DNA of 64,000 nt from Bacillota bacterium (GCA_009773495.1 WSXW01000010.1:1-64000), one strand, 5' to 3'. Positions 1 to 10,201 are shown, counted from the stretch's first letter. Made by a program: numbers and translations. The notes: generated by a model not told the origin, from the sequence alone.

Positions 1-207
1 ACACGTGCGTCAGTACGCACTAACTCTCCGCAGCAATTCGGTGTAACAGGACTTTTTCATTCTCTGATGGTGGGGGTCACCCCCATGAGTGTCTTCAGTG
101 TCCTCGGCCAGTGATTCGGTCAGTGGTACCGGTCTCCTCTCATCATGCATTTTTGCGTGAAGTTCGAGGCAAGTTAAGATAGGAGCGTGCCAAAGGGAGG
201 TAAAGAA

Positions 208-1122
208 GTGACTAAAATGGAAGGAACCGCAACGAGGGTAGCTACCGTAGCTCGCTTTTCCGGCAATGCCAAGCTCCTGCTTACTTGTCTTAGACCTAAA
301 CAGTGGATAAAAAACGGCCTATTGTTAGCGCCTCTAGTTTTTGCGGGGAAGCTACTCGAGCTTGACAGTGTACTGAAAGTTTCGTTAGGTGCGGTCTTTT
401 TTTCTCTCCTCGCTGGCGGCCTCTACATAATAAACGATGCCCTAGATATAGAGCGCGACAAACAACACTCCACCAAATGCAATAGGCCCTTGGCTTCGGG
501 GAAACTCTCTCTCCCTGCGGCTTTATCCTTTGCCGCTGTGGTCATCTCCTTAAGCCTAGGAGCGGCCTTCACCCTAGGGTTACCCTTTGGGGTTATTGCA
601 GCTCTATATGCTGCTAATGTCCTCTCCTATAGCCTGTGGATTAAACACATCGTAATACTTGACGTGTTCTCAATTAGCTTTGGCTTTGTGTTGCGGGCAG
701 CTGCCGGAGCTTACGTCATTAACGTAGGGGTATCCCCTTGGCTCGTTATCTGCACTATTTGCTTGAGCTTATTCCTAGGGCTGACCAAGCGCCGCGCGGA
801 GATAGCTAGTCTTAAGGATGACGCTACAAGCCATAGGCGCGCATTAGAACATTATAGCCTGCCCCTGCTCGATAAAATGATCGCAGTAGTTACGCCGTCT
901 ACCCTCATGTGTTATTCCCTCTACACCTTCACCGCCAGTAGTGATTATCGTCTAATGTACACAATCCCTCTCGTCATCTTTGGAATGCTTAGGTACCTGT
1001 ATCTCGCCGAGAGCAAGGATGTGGCTGGAGCACCGGAGACTGCCTTACTGGGGGACGTGCCGCTCTTGACTGCGGTGCTCTGGTGGGGCCTCTGTGTCGT
1101 AACCATAGTGTATTTTGTGTGA
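208..1122 (+). CDS. UbiA-family prenyltransferase, decaprenyl-phosphate phosphoribosyltransferase-like
   Basis: Motifs RPKQWIKN, NDALDIERDKQHSTKCNRPLASG and SLFLGLTKRRAEI resemble DPPR synthase. GTG at 208 follows SD-like gggaggt (195-201), so the listed 187 start is probably too early. Confidence 0.8.
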   Translation: MTKMEGTATRVATVARFSGNAKLLLTCLRPKQWIKNGLLLAPLVFAGKLLELDSVLKVSLGAVFFSLLAGGLYIINDALDIERDKQHSTKCNRPLASGKLSLPAALSFAAVVISLSLGAAFTLGLPFGVIAALYAANVLSYSLWIKHIVILDVFSISFGFVLRAAAGAYVINVGVSPWLVICTICLSLFLGLTKRRAEIASLKDDATSHRRALEHYSLPLLDKMIAVVTPSTLMCYSLYTFTASSDYRLMYTIPLVIFGMLRYLYLAESKDVAGAPETALLGDVPLLTAVLWWGLCVVTIVYFV

Positions 1123-1129
1123 GGTGCAA

Positions 1130-2218
1130 ATGAAGACCAGTTTTGTCGCAGTCCGCAAAGCGAATCCTGCTACCATTGGCAGGGACTATCGGCGTCTCTT
1201 AACTGAGGCCCAATTACTCGATCATCTAGGCAAGCACAGGCCCATCATCCTCAAGCTAAATCTTTCTTGGACGAGATTTTTCCCGGCTTGCTCTTCCCCT
1301 CCTTGGCAGCTTGACCATACTGTCGGGTTTCTTAAAGAAGGTTGCGTGACCGCACACGATCTAATCCCTGTCGAAAACAAGACTGTGGTTACAAACCCCC
1401 TACTAGGTGCCGAGAATAATAGATGGGACAAGGTATTCACCAAGCAGGGGCTCAATTTCGTGCCTCTGCCAAATGTGAAGTGGGTTAAGTTTAAGCCCAA
1501 AGCTCAGTTGCTTGCCTTACATCGCATTTTCCCAGATGGCATAGAAATCCCGGAAATATTTCTCGACAAACCTATCATTCATTTCCCTACCATGAAGACA
1601 CATGGCCATAGCATTACTACCGGAGCCGTTAAGAACTCCTTTGGCGGGTTGCTTAAAGAGGTCAGGCATTACTGTCACAAACATATGCACGAAGTTTTGG
1701 TGGACCTAATGCTATTGCAGCGCGAAATTCACCCCCGCGTTTTTGCAGTGATGGATGCAACTACTGCCGGTAATGGCGCTGGGCCGCGCACTATGGAACC
1801 ACGCGATACGGGGTTAATTCTCGCCAGCCCCGACAGTGTTGCGGTGGATGCAGTCGCCGCCAAACTAATGGGGTTTAACCCCTTAGATATACCCTATCTA
1901 CGCATGTGTCATGAGATGAATCTCGGGGTAGCGGACATGTCTCGCATTGAATTAGTTGGGGACGACGTAGCGGACTTGAATCTAGGATTTACCACGAAGC
2001 GCAGCTTTGTCATCTGGGGGGATCAAATGCTACGCAAAGGGCCTCTACGCTTTTTAGAAAAAATACTGCTTCACTCTAAAGCAGTCGGTTGGGCTCCAAT
2101 GGCATCGAACATTTACCACGACTACATATGGTACCCCCTAGTTGGGGCTAGACATATTAAACAGTTTAACTCCGGGAGATGGGGTGCCCTCTTCGCCGAG
2201 TATGGTAATAGCTCGTGA
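1130..2218 (+). CDS. DUF362 domain-containing protein
   Basis: IHFPTMKTHGHSITTGAVKNSFGGLLKE and SPDSVAVDAVAAKLMGF are DUF362-like. ATG at 1130 after gaggtg; overlaps or abuts its neighbours. Confidence 0.75.
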   Translation: MKTSFVAVRKANPATIGRDYRRLLTEAQLLDHLGKHRPIILKLNLSWTRFFPACSSPPWQLDHTVGFLKEGCVTAHDLIPVENKTVVTNPLLGAENNRWDKVFTKQGLNFVPLPNVKWVKFKPKAQLLALHRIFPDGIEIPEIFLDKPIIHFPTMKTHGHSITTGAVKNSFGGLLKEVRHYCHKHMHEVLVDLMLLQREIHPRVFAVMDATTAGNGAGPRTMEPRDTGLILASPDSVAVDAVAAKLMGFNPLDIPYLRMCHEMNLGVADMSRIELVGDDVADLNLGFTTKRSFVIWGDQMLRKGPLRFLEKILLHSKAVGWAPMASNIYHDYIWYPLVGARHIKQFNSGRWGALFAEYGNSS

Positions 2219-3588
2219 AAAAGATTCACCCTGCTCTTTTACTAGCCATAGTTGTCCCCTTAGCTGTGTATATGGCCCTTCATCTGTGCTTCGGCTTTTA
2301 CACCGGCACTAATTATGATGCCTATCAATATACCTACGCTTTACGTGAAGGACCTCATCTCGCCCGCGAGGAGTTTGCTAGCACCAGTAGAGTTTTCGTG
2401 CACGCTTTATACTACTTTATGCTGCAGCCCTTGGTGGCCTGGGGTCTCGATGCTTGGTCGGTCTTCGCCTGGAGCAGCATGCTGTTTTCGGTATTGTCGG
2501 GCGTGTTGCTCTACCAAGCGGCACGTCAGCTGGGAGTTGGCCCATGGTTGGCGTTAGCAGCCACCTTGCTTTGGGGGCTTAGCGCAACAGGGGTTTACCA
2601 TTCCAACATCCCCGAGGTGTACCCGATGTGGCTCTGTGCGCTCTTTGTTACCATGCTGGCATTGTGGCACAAAAGACCCAAGCTCGCCACATTATTCTAC
2701 GTGTTCTCTTTTCTGGTCTATGTTCAATCGATTCTCATTGTCCCGATGTTCTTATGGCTGGGAATCAAGCGCGGCCTAAAGTGGGGTACTGTCGCTGTTG
2801 CGCTGGGCTTTGTCGCACTCCTGCTGCTCCTACAGGCTACGGGGGTATCGTTTATAAATCACTTTGCAAAAGAGCGCATTTACCTTGAAGTTGCGAGAGG
2901 GGATCTAGAGTGGGTTAGGACTAACGTCGTAGCCCTACGTCAGAGCGGCGTCATAATCCCTCTCTTACTGGTCATCCCCCTAGCCCTAAGCTACTTTACT
3001 GGCGCTGTATTTTTTCTGTTATTGGGCTTAGTACCAAATCTCCTCTTCGGCCTATTCTGGGTCAAGGACCAAGGAGCATTTCTCTCACCGGCAGCTGCGC
3101 TAACAACTCTTTTATTTGTCTACCTCGCTGGGAAAACAAAAGACTACCGCCCAATTGTTGCGGTAGCCTTAATTTTCACTGTCCCTATGTTTCAATATGC
3201 CTGGGACGAAGCAGCCTATGACCGTAGTCTAGGCAAAGTCCAATTTGAGTTTTGCCTAGCAGCCATAGAGCAAATGGATGGGGAAACACCCCTTGTATCT
3301 ACAGCTCTGTTTTCGCGCTGGCTCTACGCCTTCAGCTTGAAGGAGAGGAACTGTAAACTCATTAAATATTCACCCTGGGCCTTCGTCGAGAGTCAGTCTG
3401 CTGCCATGCAAACAGCCAAATATGAATTATACCCTTATGACTCCCCTGTCTACACTGATGACTCAGTACACCCCGCTATAGTGGCCGACCTTGAGAGTGA
3501 GTTAGTATTTTCACACAGCGGTCTACTCTCTAATGGCTCCCCTGCTGTGCTTAAGCTTTATCGCGCAGTACGTCGCAGTAAACATTAG
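2215..3588 (+). CDS. Polytopic membrane protein, GT39/PMT-like glycosyltransferase candidate
   Basis: Many hydrophobic segments; N-terminal loop with YDAYQYTYALREG...; start overlaps the stop of the upstream gene (GTGA). Confidence 0.5.
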   Translation: MKKIHPALLLAIVVPLAVYMALHLCFGFYTGTNYDAYQYTYALREGPHLAREEFASTSRVFVHALYYFMLQPLVAWGLDAWSVFAWSSMLFSVLSGVLLYQAARQLGVGPWLALAATLLWGLSATGVYHSNIPEVYPMWLCALFVTMLALWHKRPKLATLFYVFSFLVYVQSILIVPMFLWLGIKRGLKWGTVAVALGFVALLLLLQATGVSFINHFAKERIYLEVARGDLEWVRTNVVALRQSGVIIPLLLVIPLALSYFTGAVFFLLLGLVPNLLFGLFWVKDQGAFLSPAAALTTLLFVYLAGKTKDYRPIVAVALIFTVPMFQYAWDEAAYDRSLGKVQFEFCLAAIEQMDGETPLVSTALFSRWLYAFSLKERNCKLIKYSPWAFVESQSAAMQTAKYELYPYDSPVYTDDSVHPAIVADLESELVFSHSGLLSNGSPAVLKLYRAVRRSKH

Positions 3589-4537
3589 CCATTCCCCCTA
3601 AACATTGTTTGATGCTCTCGCGCAACTCCTGAGGCTCAATGACCTCGGCACATTCGCCAAAACCTAGTACCCAGCGCCTAATCTCCACAAGCCCATCTAC
3701 CTCTGCGGTGAAGATGACCGAACCGTCTTCCTTTGTCGTCAGTTGTTGAGTAGGGTGCCACTGGCTCTCTACAATTAAGCGAGAAAGAGGGGGGGAAAAC
3801 CGTATTTTTACAGCGTTTCTCTGTCCGCGTATGATTCCCCAAGCAGAGCCCAAGTAGCCGTACAGGCTAAAACTCTTGGGGCGCTGAAAGGTCCGTTCCT
3901 CAACGCCTAACTGCTTGATACGATCTAGGCGAAAGGTCCTAACATCATTTCGCACGTGGCAATGACCGATAACATACCAAGCCCCTCCTTGGTAAAACAA
4001 GTGATAGGGGTCTATTTGTCTCTCGTCATACGCATCTCTGTGCAAACTGTAGTATGTAATTGCGATACCGCATTTGTGCGCGATAGCTTCGGTTACTTCC
4101 TCTAGGAGTGAATCGATTTCGTGGCAGTCTGAAAGTTTGTCTACCATTACGCTCACGTTAGGCATGGTCTCCTGAATTTCTGCCCAAGCAGATTTAGATA
4201 AACTACGACGGATTTTTTCTAGTGCACTGTCCAGCGAGTCGTTATAGGGCAGGAAATCATTTTGAGAAACAGCTGAGCCCACTAAGAGAATAGCCATAGA
4301 CTCTTCTTCAGTAAGAGTTAAGCCTCTATTTTTCTCTGCACTGGAGATACGTAAACCTCCTGTGCTACCCGGACAGGACTCTATAGCAAACCCACTCTCA
4401 CGTAGGCTCTCCACGTAGCGGTAAATAGTTCGGCGACTAGTTCCCAGTGCATTCGCTAGCTCTTGCGCAGTCACGGACCCCTTTGATAACACTAATTCTC
4501 TTACCTGCTCCAAACGTTCCACCCGTCTCTTGCCCAC
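3551..4537 (-). CDS. HTH/WYL-domain transcriptional regulator
   Basis: RRVERLEQVRELVLSKGSVTAQELANALGTSRRTIYRYVESLRESGF wHTH plus WYL region (IDPYHLFYQGGAWYVIGHCHVRNDVRTFRLDRI). Confidence 0.85.
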   Translation of the reverse strand: MGKRRVERLEQVRELVLSKGSVTAQELANALGTSRRTIYRYVESLRESGFAIESCPGSTGGLRISSAEKNRGLTLTEEESMAILLVGSAVSQNDFLPYNDSLDSALEKIRRSLSKSAWAEIQETMPNVSVMVDKLSDCHEIDSLLEEVTEAIAHKCGIAITYYSLHRDAYDERQIDPYHLFYQGGAWYVIGHCHVRNDVRTFRLDRIKQLGVEERTFQRPKSFSLYGYLGSAWGIIRGQRNAVKIRFSPPLSRLIVESQWHPTQQLTTKEDGSVIFTAEVDGLVEIRRWVLGFGECAEVIEPQELRESIKQCLGGMANVYCDVLRDKA

Positions 4538-4737
4538 AACATTGCCCCCTGACGCAAATAATCGCACTACTTCCAATAAATTTCGCGGTTTTTTGCAGGA
4601 AACCTTTAGGGTGAGCAAGAAAGTTTACAATGACTTGTCATCGGTGAGATGCATTAATGGTACACACTTTAGAGAGAAGGGTGCATGCGCCCTTCTCTGC
4701 TTAGCGGGATGGGAAGACGCCTACTTTTTACGAGTCT

Positions 4738-6138
4738 CTACGATGGTAGCCAACCAGGCTTCACTCGCGCCACTTCACAGATGTGGGAGGTCAGACCACA
4801 AAGGTCTTCATGGTCTAATTCTTTTAGGCTGGTCTTGCCCAAACCTTGGATACCATGGACCATCTCCTCCGCACAGGATTTAAGATATTGACCTAAGGCC
4901 TTACCACCTTCCTCCGCCGAAAACTTGTGGCTGTACTTGCCGTTGTACCACACAACTTGTGTAGGAGGTTCAAACGGCAACGCTGTGAGAGTTTGGGTGT
5001 GGGTTACAGCGAAGAGCGCTGCCGTACCAATGCAGACCGCGTCTGCCCCCAGAGCAATAGCCTTGAGGAAATCTCCCGGTGTGAACAAACCACCACCGAC
5101 TAGCAAAGTTATTTTCCCTCTAGCCTTATGCTTCTGGAGATGACGGGTGGCGCGGCATAGTGCATAGATGGTTGGTATACCAAAATCGTCTTGTAATATT
5201 GGTGTAGAGCCTTTAGTGGCGGCCTGTGCGCCATCAATAGTAACAAAGTCTACACCGCTTTCTATGAGAAAATCGAGATCAAGCTCTATATCCATGCCTG
5301 CAGCAATCTTTGCACCGATCGGCACACCCCCTGTCACTTTGCGCAGATAATCTATAAACTTGGCAAACTCTACCGGAGTAGCTGTGTGCTGCTGTCTGGC
5401 GTGAACAATGGCATCTTGGCCTCGTTGTAGCTGCATTTTGCTGCGTAGGTTTCTGTCTATCTCCTCCGCTTTAATACTGTGACCAACTCCACCAATCGCA
5501 CCTTGACCAATTTGAATTTCTATAGCGTCTGCCTTTTTAAGAACCTCATCCTCTTTAGCCCATGTGCCACGATTATACTGCTGAATGTAGAATTTAGCAT
5601 GTTGACGTTCTTCGGGTAGAAAGGGACCCTCCCCACTGTTTATGGCCGCTTTGCCCGTGCTTGCCCCTTTAGCTAAGGCTATTTTGGCCGCAGCACTTAG
5701 TGCTTCACCATAAGCCATAGGAGCTATAATAATGGGTATGCCAATGCGTAAGGGTCGCTTTGCTTGTGGTCCTATAGTAACCGTTATATCAATTTTGGTA
5801 CTAGGTGGGGTTACCAACCTATGGAGTTGGGCCATATTAAACATTAGGTCATTAAACCCAAGGAACTTCCTAGGGCTGCCCAAAGGACGCGTAATTGCCT
5901 GGCCCTTTTCGGAGCGAAGATTTGTCTCTAGGATGTTCTGTGCCCCCATACGGGTACCCGCCGAATAAAATTCCATTAGATTTTCGTCATAAACATCAGT
6001 CATAATAATCCCTGTGGCCCAATCAAAGACCTTGTTAAATGCCAAGCGGGCCAAGAAAATGCTACCTAGCACACCTAAGGTGCCCGCCCCGGCAAACAGT
6101 ACTAGATCCCTTAGATCTTTATTTATCATGTTCTTCAT
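4738..6138 (-). CDS. FMN-binding glutamate synthase family protein
   Basis: GltB domain-2-like: KPLRIGIPIIIAPMAYG, EIQIGQGAIGGVGHSIKAEEID, GGVPIGAKIAAGMDIELDLDFLIESGVDFVTIDGAQAATKG. Start moved to the internal Met because the longer N-terminus runs into a terminator hairpin. Confidence 0.85.
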   Translation of the reverse strand: MKNMINKDLRDLVLFAGAGTLGVLGSIFLARLAFNKVFDWATGIIMTDVYDENLMEFYSAGTRMGAQNILETNLRSEKGQAITRPLGSPRKFLGFNDLMFNMAQLHRLVTPPSTKIDITVTIGPQAKRPLRIGIPIIIAPMAYGEALSAAAKIALAKGASTGKAAINSGEGPFLPEERQHAKFYIQQYNRGTWAKEDEVLKKADAIEIQIGQGAIGGVGHSIKAEEIDRNLRSKMQLQRGQDAIVHARQQHTATPVEFAKFIDYLRKVTGGVPIGAKIAAGMDIELDLDFLIESGVDFVTIDGAQAATKGSTPILQDDFGIPTIYALCRATRHLQKHKARGKITLLVGGGLFTPGDFLKAIALGADAVCIGTAALFAVTHTQTLTALPFEPPTQVVWYNGKYSHKFSAEEGGKALGQYLKSCAEEMVHGIQGLGKTSLKELDHEDLCGLTSHICEVARVKPGWLPS

Positions 6139-6166
6139 GTGAATCACCCCAAGTTTATCATGCCAA

Positions 6167-6203
6167 AAAAGCAGCAACCCCATTAGAGTTGCTGCTTTTT
6201 AAT
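6167..6203 (-). terminator. Intrinsic terminator downstream of the M20 gene
   Basis: aaaagcagcaac...gttgctgcttttt inverted repeat with T-run on the minus strand. Confidence 0.7.
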
Positions 6204-6209
6204 ATACCG

Positions 6210-7394
6210 TTAAACGCCTTGAGTTAGACTGAGCAAGGCAACCGTGCAGAATACCGCCATCCCTCTCACCATCACTGATTCGTCAAAATCAAACTTGGCG
6301 TTATGAATGGGGTAGTCCGGGGTATTCGGTCCCTTACAACCGAGCCAGAACATGGCCCCTGCTGCATAATCCAAGAAGAATGCGAAATCTTCGCCACCCA
6401 TAGAGGGACGCTCTAGATCTACGGTGCTATCAGCACCCAATACGCTTACGCTTGCTGTCCGGAGCAAATTGATTGCTTGTGGATTATTATACAACGTGGG
6501 ATAGCCAAGCTCATAATTGATCTCCGCTCTTGCGCCCATGCCCACTGCAATGGATTGCACCAGCGTGGTAATACGCTCTGGTAAAACTTTACGCACAGCT
6601 TCATTCTGTGTACGTACAGTACCGTCCAAGTGAGCTGTCTGTGCAATTACGTTATAGCGTTGTCCGGCATGCAGTGACCCAATTGTCACCACAGCCGCGT
6701 CTAGGGGGTCAACTGTTCGGCTGACTATAGTCTGGAGAGAGTTTACTACCTGACTGGCAACAACCACAGCGTCAACGGCCTGGTGTGGAATGGCTCCATG
6801 GCCACCTTTGCCAATAATGTCGATTCTTATCCTGTCGGATGCTGACATAAGCGAGCCGCTTTTGAGCCCAACTTTGCCAAACGGTACATCTGGCCAAAGA
6901 TGCAGGGCATAAATATAGTCCACCGTAGGGTTATTCATAGCCCCCGCCTCAATCAAGGATTTAGCCCCACCAAACGGTGCACACTCTTCAGCTGGCTGAA
7001 AAAGGAATTTGATTGTACCCACAATGCTACCTCGATGTAAAGATAGCACCTTGGCTACACCTAACAGTATTGCGGTATGGCCATCATGACCGCAAGCGTG
7101 CATCTTGCCATTGGTAGCTGCAAAAGGGAGCCCCGTAGCCTCTTGTACCTCTAGTGCGTCCATGTCAGCCCTGAGGGCCACACAAGGGCCGGGCTGAGCT
7201 CCCGCGAGCACACCAACCACACCTGTACCCCCTATACCTTGTTGTACTTCTAAACCGTATTCAAGCAACTTCTCAGCGATAAAGGAGGACGTAGCGTGCT
7301 CTTCGTACCCAACTTCAGGATTGGCATGGAGGTGACGCCTTAATTGTATTACTTCCTGCTCCACACTTTTCACCGCTGTCATAATATCGAACAT
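6210..7394 (-). CDS. M20 family amidohydrolase (N-acyl-L-amino acid/hippurate hydrolase-like)
   Basis: RRHLHANPEVGYEEHATS, ALRADMDAL, MHACGHDGHTAILLG, FQPAEE, GGEDFAFFLD motifs. Confidence 0.9.
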   Translation of the reverse strand: MFDIMTAVKSVEQEVIQLRRHLHANPEVGYEEHATSSFIAEKLLEYGLEVQQGIGGTGVVGVLAGAQPGPCVALRADMDALEVQEATGLPFAATNGKMHACGHDGHTAILLGVAKVLSLHRGSIVGTIKFLFQPAEECAPFGGAKSLIEAGAMNNPTVDYIYALHLWPDVPFGKVGLKSGSLMSASDRIRIDIIGKGGHGAIPHQAVDAVVVASQVVNSLQTIVSRTVDPLDAAVVTIGSLHAGQRYNVIAQTAHLDGTVRTQNEAVRKVLPERITTLVQSIAVGMGARAEINYELGYPTLYNNPQAINLLRTASVSVLGADSTVDLERPSMGGEDFAFFLDYAAGAMFWLGCKGPNTPDYPIHNAKFDFDESVMVRGMAVFCTVALLSLTQGV

Positions 7395-7419
7395 CTCTTG
7401 ACACTCTCCTTAGATGTAT

Positions 7420-9456
7420 TTATTTTAGAACTCTTATTTTGTAACTATTAGTTACGACCCTGTCAGGCATTACTAAGTCCAGCTTAAGGATGTGTAGGCC
7501 ACTATTACTAGGCTCCGCTAAGAATATGCCCACAGACTGGGCTTCACAATCAACAGGTAGCGATAGAGCATATCTGTCTGATGTAACTACAGTCCCCGTG
7601 GGGTCGAGTAGTGTTGCTACTGCCCCTGCTGCTGGGAAACCTTCCCAAGCATCATTTATGGCGTATATGGGGAGCTTAAGCACTTCGCCAACCCTGTACG
7701 TATCTTTAGGTATAAGCGTAAAAACATACTGCGGCGACATGGCCCTCTGCAGCGCGTAATAAGAGGCCTTAGGTTCACGCCAAAAGTCAATTACAGAGAA
7801 CGAAACCGCTGGCGTAGGGTCGTTTAGAGCATAAGACATAATACCCTTGGTAGGCTTGTATTTCATAAAGCGGAGGTGATCGATGTAGTATTGGATGAGT
7901 TCCGACTGGTACATTTGGGTTAGCTCAACCAAGTCAGGCAAATCTGTAGCTTCATAAACTGGCATCCAGTGTCGCATAAGGTCAAGCTGAGTTGCGCATT
8001 GTTTTTTTAGCGTCTCCCAATCCGAACCAAGCATCAGTTTTGAGTTCTCATAATTAGGGAAGCTCTGGGCACCGAACTCGCTAACAAACGACAGATTCTT
8101 GCGGAATATCCACCCCTTTAGCACCTCAAAATTGCGCTTCTTACCAGAAGACTTGTTCCAACCAAAATAGAGATGCGTATCTGTAGGGCTATGCAACAAC
8201 GCAAACTCGCCCGATGACCGGATTACAGGCCTTGACGGGTCAGCTGACTCGGCTACACGCTTAAGCTCAGCATCCAAAACATCCCTATTCCAGCTAAAAA
8301 CCAACTGGCTAAAGAGAGAACGCAGCTTCAACCACCAGCTATCATTGCTATTGCTGGGTAAAAACACCGGGGAATGATGCATACACCAGAATGCCACCGA
8401 CGGGTGGTTATAGAGCAGCGTCAGCACTTCTCTTACTAAAACTCGAGCTTCGCTTAAGATTTTATGTTGGTATAGACCGTGTAGTGGCATGTCCTGCCAC
8501 AATAGAAGACCTATTTCATCGGCCACGTCATAGAGTAAGGGATGACCGACATGGGCCGAAACTTTGAGAATATTGAGATGCGCCTGTCTAGCCAGGCTAA
8601 GGTCTTTTTCAATAGTAGGACGTGAACAATGGGCTAAACGGACATCAGTAGGCAAATAATTACTACCCCGCAGAAAAAGGCGTTTTCCATTAAGATAGAA
8701 GGTAAAGTCCTCGGTTGATGTGACGGTTCTAAAACCATAGTTAAAAGATAAGGTATCATTAACGGTCCCTTGCACTGATAATGTTGCTTCCACCCTGTAC
8801 AAACTTGGGTAACCTGTATCGTGCGTCCACCATAACTCTATATCGCGGATCTGCCAATCAAAGGACTCCTCATCTTGCGAAACAGAAAACTCCGCCCTTT
8901 TAGGTTCACCGGCAAAATTAAGCGGCTGGATGCAAAGATTTAAAATTGCTCCTTCACGTAATCCGTCGACCCGTATATTCACTCTGAGAAGAGAGGTATC
9001 ATCATAGTATTGCAGCTTAACGTCCCTTAGGTAGGTTTCACCTGAACAAATCAGTTCCACCGGAAGCCACACGCCACCAGGGTTAAATGCTGGCTCCATA
9101 TATTGGAGATGAGAGAAAACGTCCGGGGGGCACTCAACCTCTAATTCGAGCAGGTTCGTCTCCTGCAATAAGTCGGTAATATTTGCTTCCCACGGAGCAA
9201 AGTAGCCATTGCGGTAACCAAGCTCTGTTCCGTTAAGTATGACCCTAGACGCCGATAATACTCCACTCAGCCGGAGTCTGGCCTGTCCACCGGGAGGCAA
9301 GCTTGGGTATGAAAAATTAATACTGTAAACAACCCCGCCTGAATAGTCACTCAGCTCCGGGATATCCTGCCAGTGGCTTGGGATGTTCTGGGTATATATG
9401 CCTGCAGTCGTTAGTGGCTCAACCTTCCACGGTCCCGTTAGCACCACGCTCCGCAT
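7420..9456 (-). CDS. Glycoside hydrolase family 2-like protein (beta-mannosidase/galactosidase type)
   Basis: Sugar-binding N-domain (GPWKV...VVYSINFSYP...RLSGVLSASRVILNG), TIM-barrel motifs RGSNYLPTD, LLWQDMPLHG, SEFGAQSFP. Confidence 0.8.
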   Translation of the reverse strand: MRSVVLTGPWKVEPLTTAGIYTQNIPSHWQDIPELSDYSGGVVYSINFSYPSLPPGGQARLRLSGVLSASRVILNGTELGYRNGYFAPWEANITDLLQETNLLELEVECPPDVFSHLQYMEPAFNPGGVWLPVELICSGETYLRDVKLQYYDDTSLLRVNIRVDGLREGAILNLCIQPLNFAGEPKRAEFSVSQDEESFDWQIRDIELWWTHDTGYPSLYRVEATLSVQGTVNDTLSFNYGFRTVTSTEDFTFYLNGKRLFLRGSNYLPTDVRLAHCSRPTIEKDLSLARQAHLNILKVSAHVGHPLLYDVADEIGLLLWQDMPLHGLYQHKILSEARVLVREVLTLLYNHPSVAFWCMHHSPVFLPSNSNDSWWLKLRSLFSQLVFSWNRDVLDAELKRVAESADPSRPVIRSSGEFALLHSPTDTHLYFGWNKSSGKKRNFEVLKGWIFRKNLSFVSEFGAQSFPNYENSKLMLGSDWETLKKQCATQLDLMRHWMPVYEATDLPDLVELTQMYQSELIQYYIDHLRFMKYKPTKGIMSYALNDPTPAVSFSVIDFWREPKASYYALQRAMSPQYVFTLIPKDTYRVGEVLKLPIYAINDAWEGFPAAGAVATLLDPTGTVVTSDRYALSLPVDCEAQSVGIFLAEPSNSGLHILKLDLVMPDRVVTNSYKIRVLK

Positions 9457-9573
9457 AGCCACCATCCTCTCCAGACTTTTAGAAACCTTAAAGTTATTCG
9501 TTAACTACATGCCAATGTCCTGCATAGCCCGTAGAAAGACTGTCTTATGCAGTCTATCGCCTCCAAGTCAGTT

Positions 9574-10035
9574 CTACTGAAGCCCCGGAAAGTCCAGCTG
9601 CCGCAAGGCCTCAAAAAGAACTATTGCCACAGAATTCGCAAGGTTCAGACTGCGCGCCCCTTCCCGCATGGGGATACGGAAGGTAAAATCCAGCTTTCCT
9701 GCTATAAGCTCAGCTGGGAGTCCCTTGGTCTCCTTACCGAATACTATATAGTCACCGCTGGCGAACTTGATATTGCTATAGTGCTTGTAGCCCTTTGTGC
9801 TGAGATAGAAGTACCGCGCAGTAGGGTCTTTGGCCCATAGCTCCTCAAGTGATACATGCTGCTCAATGTCTAACAGATGCCAGTAGTCTAACCCTGCACG
9901 CTTAAGCTGTTTATCATCGACAGAGAAACCTAGCTTACCCACTAGATGGAGCTTAGCGCCTGTAGCAGCACACGACCGCGCAACATTCCCCGTATTAGGC
10001 GGAATCTCTGGTTCGACCATAACGATGTTGATCAT
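9574..10035 (-). CDS. trmL: tRNA (cytidine(34)-2'-O)-methyltransferase, TrmL family
   Basis: MINIVMVEPEIPPNTGNVARSCAATGAKLHLV..., YIVFGKETKGLP, RIPMREGARSLNLANSVAIVLFEALRQ are SPOUT/TrmL motifs. Confidence 0.92.
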   Translation of the reverse strand: MINIVMVEPEIPPNTGNVARSCAATGAKLHLVGKLGFSVDDKQLKRAGLDYWHLLDIEQHVSLEELWAKDPTARYFYLSTKGYKHYSNIKFASGDYIVFGKETKGLPAELIAGKLDFTFRIPMREGARSLNLANSVAIVLFEALRQLDFPGLQ

Positions 10036-10160
10036 CTTTTATTCCTCCTTACAAGTCACAGGCCTAGTATAACGTAAAGCTAAAGCTAAAATAATAGCTA
10101 AAAAAGGAGCCCTACCCCTTGCCATTCCCGCAGCAAAATTATATACTTAACTAAGTGCAG

Positions 10161-10175
10161 TGATAACAATTATCA
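10161..10175. promoter_or_regulatory. Fur-box-like operator upstream of the ferric ABC importer
   Basis: TGATAACAATTATCA; near match to the 7-1-7 palindrome TGATAATnATTATCA. Confidence 0.75.
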
Positions 10176-10201
10176 ATATCATTATTTAGGAGGCGTTTAA
10201 G

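Noticed and set aside
187-207. Listed start of the UbiA ORF at 187
   Set aside because: The SD-like gggaggt lies inside this extension; the GTG at 208 is better placed.
2315-2888. Plus-strand alternative-frame ORFs within the membrane glycosyltransferase-like gene
   Set aside because: Out-of-frame overlaps of a well-supported longer CDS.
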